Of a DNA stretch of 64,000 nt, positions 9,492 to 17,323 are shown in pieces. Each line of letters begins with the position of its first letter. The first letter of the stretch is position 1. The translations under genes and the position numbers were made by a program. The notes beneath the pieces are model-generated. The model saw only the letters and a program-made list of their open reading frames with translations, ran no database searches and was not told the origin of the DNA. The stretch is from the NCBI GenBank assembly GCA_945910395.1, contig CAMDYX010000001.1, positions 124,001-188,000 on the forward strand, in the 5' to 3' direction. The stretch is from an uncultured Agathobacter sp. GTDB taxonomy: Bacteria; Bacillota; Clostridia; Lachnospirales; Lachnospiraceae.

Positions 9492-11108
9492 TCAAATCTC
9501 TTCAAAACTTACCTCATTAACAAACATCGGATTACACTCAAATTCCGTATCTAGCAATTGAATTAATTCCTCTTCGCTGATATCTTTTTCTACACCCTTC
9601 GGTAATAAGTATTTAATTCCCACGCTAACCGGACCATATCTATTATCATTAAAAATATTATCTACAACCACTACACCTTTATACTTACCACTATGATTAA
9701 ACAACTCTATGAGCCACAAAAAATAATCAACAATTTCCATTTCTGAATATCCCAATCCGCCATCCTCTCTTACACCGATATTGACCAATACATTTCCACA
9801 TAAAATTGTCCCACCGAATGTATCTTCTTCTATTATTCTACAATCATGTCGAAAGCTATACTCAGAATAATCATCTTCATAAAATTCATACTCTTCGAAA
9901 TCTGTATCCTTTGAATCATTCACTTGAAAATCACGCAATCTTTGAAACTCTATCTTTTCATCATTTAATAATTCCTCAAACTTATCTTTTCCAAATAACA
10001 ATATCAACTTTGCAATTTGCTCATTCTTCGCACTATTCGAATGAAAATACACGGTAGTAACAGTATTTTCAAACATTATTAATCCCGTCAATATATCCTT
10101 ATCTGTAATGTCTAAAGAATGCCCCACAATATGGAGGTGGTTTACACTCTTTTCATTTAGCATCTTCTTCAAACGAAAAGAAGTTCCTTTCTGAATACGT
10201 TGATAATACTTTTTAAATTTGACAAATCGCAAATCCATATTACTTTGCTGATCTTTTTGGTCTGCATTAATTCCCAACACAATCCCATTTTCAATCTCAT
10301 TCATACTACCATGTACATAAAATACTTTTGTGTCTTTAGAATATAATCTAGAATATGTATCTGTATAATTAAAGTTAATTACTTCATCTATATTGTAAAA
10401 AAGGGGATTATTCGATCTTTTGTCTATTGCAATACTCTGAACAAACTGTTCTAAATATATACATAATGCCTCTGATAAATCCTCTAAATCTTGTTCCAAC
10501 ATATATATAATCTTTTTTTCGTCTATTTTTAAAATCTTTTTCCCCTCTATGTCTTTAACATAATACTCGTCTTTTACTTTCAATTTTCCCCCTAATTCCT
10601 TATAAAAGGGGACGCGCATCAAAATATCTATATCACTTCTAGACAAAATATTTTCATCAATATGTATACCATTCTGTAAAAAATTTTTCTCGTCTCCAGA
10701 TACACAGTCAAAGTAATTGGTTATAGCATTTATTACCTGAGCCATCTCTTTCTCAAAATCAATCCATCCGATATTTCTACTACACATTTTCGAAAAATAT
10801 TTTATCCAAACATTATCTTTAGAGATTTCAACCAATCGTTCAATTCTATCCTGTTTCAGTTCAACATTTTTCATAGAACTACTATGAATCTGATAGCACT
10901 TCATAATATGTTCATCACTATACAAAGGACTACCCGGACCAAACATATAATTTACATATGAACATCTCTGCAATCTTTGTTCCTCTGCAAGTTCCAGCAA
11001 CCTATTAACTACGTTAATAAAATCAATATATCTCGTTGGTAAACAGTGATATAAATCGAATCCATTTCCTATTACTAGAATATTTTTCTCTTTTTTTGTA
11101 TCTGTCAT
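9492..11108 (-). CDS. AbiH-like abortive infection protein with C-terminal extension
   Basis: N-terminal 'NILVIGNGFDLYHCLPTRYIDF', central 'FNYTDTYSRLY...VFYVHGS', 'LHIVGHSLDITDKDIL': AbiH signature motifs. Confidence 0.85.
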   Translation of the reverse strand: MTDTKKEKNILVIGNGFDLYHCLPTRYIDFINVVNRLLELAEEQRLQRCSYVNYMFGPGSPLYSDEHIMKCYQIHSSSMKNVELKQDRIERLVEISKDNVWIKYFSKMCSRNIGWIDFEKEMAQVINAITNYFDCVSGDEKNFLQNGIHIDENILSRSDIDILMRVPFYKELGGKLKVKDEYYVKDIEGKKILKIDEKKIIYMLEQDLEDLSEALCIYLEQFVQSIAIDKRSNNPLFYNIDEVINFNYTDTYSRLYSKDTKVFYVHGSMNEIENGIVLGINADQKDQQSNMDLRFVKFKKYYQRIQKGTSFRLKKMLNEKSVNHLHIVGHSLDITDKDILTGLIMFENTVTTVYFHSNSAKNEQIAKLILLFGKDKFEELLNDEKIEFQRLRDFQVNDSKDTDFEEYEFYEDDYSEYSFRHDCRIIEEDTFGGTILCGNVLVNIGVREDGGLGYSEMEIVDYFLWLIELFNHSGKYKGVVVVDNIFNDNRYGPVSVGIKYLLPKGVEKDISEEELIQLLDTEFECNPMFVNEVSFEEI

Positions 11109-11126
11109 AGAGCATTATCCTCTTTA

Positions 11127-11309
11127 CTATTTGTGCAATGCACTTATATCCCATGCAGTAACATCTGTTTCCTCGGCAAAAAGCCCCTTACTTTTCATGA
11201 AGTCATTTACAACTCCATCAACACTAATTAGGAACAACGGCACACTAGCATAACACCGTTTATATTTGTAGTAACTATAATTATAAACAAAAAGCACAAA
11301 ATTTTCCAC
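11127..11309 (-). pseudogene. 60-aa fragment, probably the N-terminal remnant of a larger protein
   Basis: Short ORF with low-support start (GTG) between the GT8-like gene and AbiH; 'VPLFLISVDGVVNDFMKSKGLFAEETDVTAWD' looks like the start of a longer domain that then terminates. Confidence 0.3.
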
Positions 11310-11337
11310 TCCTAAATATCACTATTTCCGTGATAAA

Positions 11338-12267
11338 TTACCCAAAAACTTTATGCTTTAACTTACAACCAACTTTAGAGACATAATTACACTTACTTTT
11401 TATCTTCTTCCAAAAGCATAACATATAGTATCGCATTTTCATTTGATACATCATTTTTCCCCAAAATGGAGCCTTTCCATTTTCGTACTTAATCCGATAT
11501 TTCAAGCACTCAACATTATAACAATATAAAGGTTCATATGTTTGGTTTGTGCCCCAATGCAGCAAAATACCTTTTTCTGTACTGGTGCCCCAGGCGGTCT
11601 CGTAGGTTAATACATCATTCAGTAGATCCGCCTTCAATGTCGTCAAGCAAGGGCATGCAGCCATCATATGAACCTTTTCAGGTATCGCTAGCATATTATT
11701 CATCGGCATCGCAATTCCCATAATGCATTCATCCAAAGAATTGGGGCAAGTGTGAAAATGCAATTTGTCCAGATTGTTATATAATTCTATACAATCGTTG
11801 TACATTTTCATGTTTTTTTCAGATTTTCTAATAAAACATACACCTAAATGAACACGGGTTTTATATTGTATTTTATCAGCATATTCGCCGATTCCGCTCA
11901 CGTCATACCACGCGCTTCCATCTTCATACTTCGGGTGAATTCCCCCCAAGCTGGAAAAATCTGTTGCATCCTTAAAGAAATCCCAATACTCGTTTAAATC
12001 ACCATATGCCAATGAATCCGCATCAAAAAAAATCGTTTCATCATAAGGACACAATTTCAACAATAAGAACTTATCTAAAAAGGAACATTTTGCCTCATCA
12101 GTAATAATCACATCATCAAATAGTTGTGTATATTCGTTATGTTTATCAGCAATAATCGCAACAGGCAAAGGGCTCTCTGCAAAAAATCTGTATGATAGTA
12201 AAAAATTTGCAGCCAATTCAAAATAATGTTCATTACCTGTTTCGATAGTAATTAATCCTCTTGTCAA
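11338..12267 (-). CDS. GT8-like glycosyltransferase
   Basis: 'FLDKFLLLKLCPYDETIFFDADSLAYGDL' DxD-type motif; TTG start preceded by GAGGAGG. Confidence 0.7.
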   Translation of the reverse strand: MTRGLITIETGNEHYFELAANFLLSYRFFAESPLPVAIIADKHNEYTQLFDDVIITDEAKCSFLDKFLLLKLCPYDETIFFDADSLAYGDLNEYWDFFKDATDFSSLGGIHPKYEDGSAWYDVSGIGEYADKIQYKTRVHLGVCFIRKSEKNMKMYNDCIELYNNLDKLHFHTCPNSLDECIMGIAMPMNNMLAIPEKVHMMAACPCLTTLKADLLNDVLTYETAWGTSTEKGILLHWGTNQTYEPLYCYNVECLKYRIKYENGKAPFWGKMMYQMKMRYYMLCFWKKIKSKCNYVSKVGCKLKHKVFG

Positions 12268-12284
12268 TCTATGTCCTCCTCATA

Positions 12285-12310
12285 ATATTTTCTTAGCAAG
12301 CAGAAAATAT
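12285..12310. repeat. Perfect 9-bp dyad upstream of the GT8-like gene
   Basis: ATATTTTCT (12285-12293) - 8 nt - AGAAAATAT (12302-12310). Confidence 0.7.
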
Positions 12311-12347
12311 ATGCTTATTGTAATCACAAAAATTGAGCACATTTCAG

Positions 12348-12776
12348 CTAATCTATTGTTTCCGTCAGACATACTTCCTTTAATTTCAATCGTGCTCCAC
12401 ATTTTTCTCTAAACTTTCGAAACTTAACGTTTTGAATCTTATGTGTTTTAGCCTTACTGCATACAATTCGATAGAAAAAAGTATACCCGATCAGTTCCTC
12501 TTTACACTTTTGTTCTCCTGCTTCTAATTGCTCTACAGCATCATCTATGTTCCCGCCCTTCAATTCAATTAAATATGCTTTTTTTCTGCTATCATTGATA
12601 AGCAAAAAATCACAACACTTTGTCTGCTGGATTAACACTCCATCCAGTTTATAATGTCTTAAATCAAATACTTTCTGTGGGTTTTCCGCACGATGTTCCC
12701 TTTGTGCGCCTCTATCTCTCGAAACAACAATAGCCGCATTTTTTTCGCACAAAGATTTCTCTGGAGTAAGAAGCAT
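12348..12776 (-). CDS. PD-(D/E)XK-like nuclease domain protein
   Basis: 'CDFLLINDSRKKAYLIELKGGNIDDAVEQLEAGE' fits D-x(n)-ELK. ATG at 12774-12776 lies one nt after the ATPase stop and has GGAGG upstream, so it is a better start than 12803. Confidence 0.6.
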   Translation of the reverse strand: MLLTPEKSLCEKNAAIVVSRDRGAQREHRAENPQKVFDLRHYKLDGVLIQQTKCCDFLLINDSRKKAYLIELKGGNIDDAVEQLEAGEQKCKEELIGYTFFYRIVCSKAKTHKIQNVKFRKFREKCGARLKLKEVCLTETID

Positions 12777-12777
12777 A

Positions 12778-14079
12778 TTACTTTTCCTCCGTTCCACTAT
12801 CATATATTAAGTCTACCATTTTTTCATAATCAGCATTTATTTCGTCCGAAGCACCATCAATAATCTCATTATTAATAGCTTTAAAGTCTTTATCCAGACA
12901 AGATTGAATCACTCCGGCTTCTACATAATAAGCAGACATTTTTTCAAAATCTAACCATTTTAAAGGATTCATAATTTTTTCTAATTTAGTTTTATTAACC
13001 TCTTTAGAAATCTTATTTGCATACAGCATATTATTTATGGTTCCTAAAATATATGGACTATGTGTCGTTAAAAGTATTTTATTCCCACCATTTTTAGCTA
13101 ACGAAATAAATTCTGTAATTAATTTTTGTGCATTAGGGAACAAATGTGATTCAGGTTCTTCAATAATGAAAAAAGATTTCTTATTATTGAGTAGATAATA
13201 AAATACTACGTTTAATATCCACACTGCTTCTTGTTGACCAGAAGAAGCAAAATTGATTTTCACATATCTATCTGCTGCTACCTGTAATCTTTCTTCTCCG
13301 TCAATATTTCTATACTCACCATGTAAAATCTGCTTCATCAAATCAGCACATTGTTGCAGATTTTCCCTGTCTATTTTAACATCAGTTAATTCGATTTTGT
13401 TTTTTATTAATGTCTGTATACTATTAACAAAAGATGGTTTCAATTGCATGATCCGCTCAAGATAATTTTGAGTACAGTAGTCTAAACTTCTTTTCTGATC
13501 ATCATTCATCACGCTATACATAAACATCAACTGCGAACTGAACAGCGTCATCATGCTTCTTCCGGCAGGAATATAAATCACTTCTTCCCCATTTTCAAAA
13601 AACTCATCAATATCCTTCTTTATGCTTCCGTTATTACGAGCATGAGTCAGTGCATCAATTTGCATATTATCATATGTTTTAAGAAAATTAATCCATTCTT
13701 CACTTAAATCAATCCATATATAATTTGGGGATACAGGATCATTTTTTAAACAGATTTTTATATAGATTGTGTCTGTGTAATAATACTCTATCGACATATC
13801 ATTATCCATGCACCATGTCGTTCCAAAAGTCTGTAAAAAATTCGAACGAATTTCTTTTAACAAACGGTTTTTAGTAGACAATTCAACTGTATCGCTTTCT
13901 CCTAAAAAGCGCTTGTTAATCTGCATCAATAGGAGATTTTTGATATTTTTAAAGAAAAAAATACTTTTTGCAATCGTACTTTTCCCCGATGCTTGCGGTC
14001 CAGTAAAAACCATAAAATCCTTTATTTCCAAATTACAATGTTTGATTGGGCCTAATCTATTTATTACTATTCTCTCCAT
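12778..14079 (-). CDS. AAA family ATPase (RecF/OLD-like, AAA_15/AAA_21 type)
   Basis: Walker A 'GPQASGKST', signature-like 'ASSGQQEAVW', Walker B 'FFIIEEPESHLFP', 'LLTTHSPYIL'. Confidence 0.9.
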   Translation of the reverse strand: MERIVINRLGPIKHCNLEIKDFMVFTGPQASGKSTIAKSIFFFKNIKNLLLMQINKRFLGESDTVELSTKNRLLKEIRSNFLQTFGTTWCMDNDMSIEYYYTDTIYIKICLKNDPVSPNYIWIDLSEEWINFLKTYDNMQIDALTHARNNGSIKKDIDEFFENGEEVIYIPAGRSMMTLFSSQLMFMYSVMNDDQKRSLDYCTQNYLERIMQLKPSFVNSIQTLIKNKIELTDVKIDRENLQQCADLMKQILHGEYRNIDGEERLQVAADRYVKINFASSGQQEAVWILNVVFYYLLNNKKSFFIIEEPESHLFPNAQKLITEFISLAKNGGNKILLTTHSPYILGTINNMLYANKISKEVNKTKLEKIMNPLKWLDFEKMSAYYVEAGVIQSCLDKDFKAINNEIIDGASDEINADYEKMVDLIYDSGTEEK

Positions 14080-14111
14080 ATTTCAGCACCTCCAATGATA
14101 ACTACAGCATA

Positions 14112-14139
14112 AGTATAGCATATAAAGATAAGAACGCAA
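14112..14139 (-). promoter_or_regulatory. Sigma-A-like promoter for the ATPase/nuclease pair
   Basis: Minus strand TTGCGT (-35, 14134-14139), 16-nt spacer, TATACT (-10, 14112-14117); RBS GGAGGTG at 14087-14093 upstream of the ATG. Confidence 0.6.
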
Positions 14140-14315
14140 AGTTCTGTTTTACCCATACTACATAATTGAAAACAAAAATAAGCGTTCTTTAATAATTGTA
14201 TTCTTCTTTCCAATTTTCTAATCAAAAAAGTAATCTACTCACACCTTCTCTGACATCGTTTTCCCCACCAAAGATAAAAATTTGTCACTATCGTCAAATA
14301 AAACAATCCCATATT

Positions 14316-14516
14316 TTAAATCATATATCGATAAGCCGGGAAGATAAAAACAGCCACTCCAAAGCTATTTATAAGAATAAGCAACAGCAAAAAGACAGAC
14401 CATTCCACAGCCCTTCTGTTCTTTCGATTTGCAATGAGCCGTCCAACATATACTATATATAACAACAGAGAGGCTATACGAAAACCTTTTATATCGAGAA
14501 AAGTAGTTCGGATCAT
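14316..14516 (-). CDS. Small two-TM membrane protein
   Basis: Start overlaps the PIG-L stop by ATGA; two hydrophobic helices separated by 'RLIANRKNRRAVEW'. Confidence 0.45.
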   Translation of the reverse strand: MIRTTFLDIKGFRIASLLLYIVYVGRLIANRKNRRAVEWSVFLLLLILINSFGVAVFIFPAYRYMI

Positions 14517-15210
14517 TTCTCATCCGGTCGAATTCGAATGCGCTCATTCCACAAAAAAGCAGGATTATCCGTTCGGTTATCCTCAAAACTGTTGCAAGTC
14601 GGAGCATATTCATAATAATCATCAGGGCCTTCCCATGTTCCGGCATATCCAAATTTTTTCAATATAAGTGGAAAATATCCATCCTTTTCTTTTAGTATTT
14701 CCCCCATACATTCTTCGAAAAGAAGGGAGGTTGCTCTATGATCCGGGTGAATGTCATAATCCACACAAAAGCATATGTCCGGCATAATATCTGTAATTGC
14801 ACTTTTTAAATCTGCCTTGAAATTATCCCTTGTATAACTATGATGCAGATGATATTTCTGCCAGCAATATTCCGGATGATTTTTTATGCCATATGTCTCG
14901 GTTCTCCCTGCTACAGATAATATGCACTCGTTTGATTTGCTATTATAGATGTGCGTTGCTCCCTGCCATTCATTTCCATAGCCAAGAAATATCACATTAC
15001 TTTCTTTCACGCCCAATAAATCTAGGGAATGAATTGCTTCTTTCATTCGAATGGCATCTTCCCATGCACAACCGTCTCATCCGTTGTTAATATAACAAAG
15101 CACTCGTTTTGTGGATCTTTTGCAAATGTGTACAACATTTGTCCTGCAACAGACAATTCATCATCTTCATGTGGAACTACAACAAGTATTTTTGACATTT
15201 CTTTTATCCT
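14513..15210 (-). pseudogene. PIG-L/LmbE family deacetylase, apparently frameshifted
   Basis: N-part 'MSKILVVVPHEDDELSVAGQMLYTF' and C-part 'MKEAIHSLDLLGVKESNVIFLGYGNE...FCVDYDIHPDHRAT' lie in different frames; adding one G at the GGG (15061-15063) gives HGEDAIRMKEAIHSL. Confidence 0.8.
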
Positions 15211-15254
15211 CTGTAAATATAGCGGCTTTCTCTTTTGGTTTACCTTACTACCTT

Positions 15255-17240
15255 CTATCGCCCATATTGTACAAGATACCATGTATCATTTAGTAAATAC
15301 CACACTTTCCATTCCTTCACTTCATCAATATTTATTTTTACTGTAGCATCATAATAAGAATATTTCCCCGATAAATCATCTTCGAACCATTCTTCTCCTT
15401 CATATTGAGTCATTTCGTCGTAATATACTTTTCCATCCTTCGTAATTGTCTGTATATACGCCTTTCCCTGAAAGGAACTTTCTCCATTGATAAAAACATT
15501 ACCATATATGTGAAGATCGTCATTCGATGTATCAACGTTCAACCTACAAAAACCATCCTCAGGCAATCCTTCCTGATAGTCCCCGATATTAATATCCAAA
15601 TCCTTACTTCTTATAGAATAAAAATCTCTTCCATCAATGACTTTGACTAAAGAAGCATATGTTTCCTCATTATAATGACTTCTTAAATACCCTATATACT
15701 GTTCTAATGCATTGCTGTTAACATATACATTTTCTGCATCAATCACATCTGAGAACATATTTGAAATCCCATATTTTATTAATGGTACCTGACTATTCGG
15801 AAGATATGTTTTCCATCCCCCCATTGTCATGACATTATCATAACGACCTTGCTCACACCAATCACCATATCCTATCACTTTTGATAAAGCATCTGCATTT
15901 AATGTCGAGAAAATGTATAAATGCTCTTTGTCCTCTGAAATCATCTGAGCGACTTCTTCTGCTTCGTCATAATAATCTTCCCACGCTTTATACTCTTGAT
16001 TGTATGAATATAACTGCGCGAAAAATATGGAAATCAATACTGCCATCCCATACATTCCATTAGCTTGTCCATCTTTTACTTCAGCCTTTCTTTGAAAAAG
16101 AATAGTCACAAAAATAAAAGCAGCAAAGAATATACTCCAATCAACTCTTTCAAGTTGATATCGACCTTGATGAGTCAAATAAAATTCAATCGCTGTGGTT
16201 ACCGCCAAAATATAGACGATTCCAATCAAATTATTCTTTCGTTTCCATATTGCCAATACTACACACAATAAAAATCCGGTAAACCAACTGTAATAGAATA
16301 GTTCTAGTGGATACCATTGCCTGAATGTATCAATACTTTCTTTTACGGTATTTACTTTTATATGCGAAGCAATTTCTTTTGCTGTCTCTAAGTTAAAAAC
16401 ATTCTGATCAGCAAAGTCCCATAACTGAAACAGTTGTAAATCATATTTAGAAATATTTAGTTTCTGATACAGTTCTTCATTTTCCTGATAATCCGGCCAT
16501 GCATAGTCTGTCATTTGGGCACGATACTTATTAAACTCTGTATAATAACGTAAATCAGGATCTCTGTAATACGAATATTGGTCTAAAAGATCAAGCCCGA
16601 TACAAATTCCCAAAACGCAACCTACTACAAGAACTGTTTTCCATATTTGTCTTGCATTATTTCTGTGGTCTAATATGTACACTGCCACCAATCCGCTTAA
16701 AACCAGTAGGCAGCAAAAAAACATATCATCACGCAAGCAGATTCCTAAAATCAGAAAAACAACTCCGATAACTATCTTTTTCCAATTAGCTTTCTCAACA
16801 ACGCCATAATACAAAACCATGGCTCCTGCAACTGTTGCAAGTGCTGATACTTTTGAAAATTGTACTCTCACATATGCATTTGTCCCAAAAAATGTCAACA
16901 TCGCAAAGGACAAAAACAATCCCAGATTATAATCCTTTTCCATCATACAATCAGATATAATTGTAAAAGAGACAAACATAATCAGTGTCAAAACAACACT
17001 ATACCATGGCACATTTGGAACCAGAAAACATAATAATTTCAACACAAATCCTAATAATACATTAATGTAGACCAAGTGTGCACTCGCTATGCCACTTGCT
17101 CCATACAGAATTTCCTGCATTGCATTGTCATCGTTAGAATCAAACCTTGGTTGTCCCCAAAATAGAACTACTGCCATAAAAACAATATTTATAATTAAAG
17201 CCATTCTTATTGGTTTATTTTTCATTTTAGATAACCTCAA
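15255..17240 (-). CDS. Polytopic membrane protein, GT-C-like glycosyltransferase
   Basis: Many TM helices, early 'FDSNDDNAMQEIL' acidic motif, soluble C-terminal domain; located in a glycan cluster. Confidence 0.6.
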   Translation of the reverse strand: MRLSKMKNKPIRMALIINIVFMAVVLFWGQPRFDSNDDNAMQEILYGASGIASAHLVYINVLLGFVLKLLCFLVPNVPWYSVVLTLIMFVSFTIISDCMMEKDYNLGLFLSFAMLTFFGTNAYVRVQFSKVSALATVAGAMVLYYGVVEKANWKKIVIGVVFLILGICLRDDMFFCCLLVLSGLVAVYILDHRNNARQIWKTVLVVGCVLGICIGLDLLDQYSYYRDPDLRYYTEFNKYRAQMTDYAWPDYQENEELYQKLNISKYDLQLFQLWDFADQNVFNLETAKEIASHIKVNTVKESIDTFRQWYPLELFYYSWFTGFLLCVVLAIWKRKNNLIGIVYILAVTTAIEFYLTHQGRYQLERVDWSIFFAAFIFVTILFQRKAEVKDGQANGMYGMAVLISIFFAQLYSYNQEYKAWEDYYDEAEEVAQMISEDKEHLYIFSTLNADALSKVIGYGDWCEQGRYDNVMTMGGWKTYLPNSQVPLIKYGISNMFSDVIDAENVYVNSNALEQYIGYLRSHYNEETYASLVKVIDGRDFYSIRSKDLDINIGDYQEGLPEDGFCRLNVDTSNDDLHIYGNVFINGESSFQGKAYIQTITKDGKVYYDEMTQYEGEEWFEDDLSGKYSYYDATVKINIDEVKEWKVWYLLNDTWYLVQYGR

Positions 17241-17294
17241 TATCTACTCATAACACAAATAATTGTACTTCTGCTTTTTTTCTGCTAAAATTCT

Positions 17295-17300
17295 TATAAT
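17295..17300 (+). promoter_or_regulatory. -10 element for the divergent plus-strand gene
   Basis: TATAAT 24 nt upstream of the ATG at 17324, in the divergent intergenic region; -35 weak. Confidence 0.4.
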
Positions 17301-17323
17301 GAATCACACAGAAAGGACATACT

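Noticed and set aside
9492-11108. SIR2-type NADase reading of the GNGFD N-terminus
   Set aside because: The order GNGFDLYH..LPT.Y..F, then FNYTDTY..VHGS and GHSL matches AbiH better than SIR2.
11338-12267. GT8-like gene as a component of the AbiH operon
   Set aside because: Glycosyltransferase function fits the glycan locus; separated from AbiH by a decayed ORF and no known role in defence.
13253-14462. Plus-strand ORFs 13253-13465, 13808-14098 and 14196-14462
   Set aside because: The first two are antisense to the AAA ATPase; the third lies in the promoter/intergenic area without an RBS or conserved motif.
14365-14652. 95-aa minus-strand ORF overlapping the PIG-L C-terminus
   Set aside because: Alternative frame of the deacetylase and small membrane protein; no independent support.
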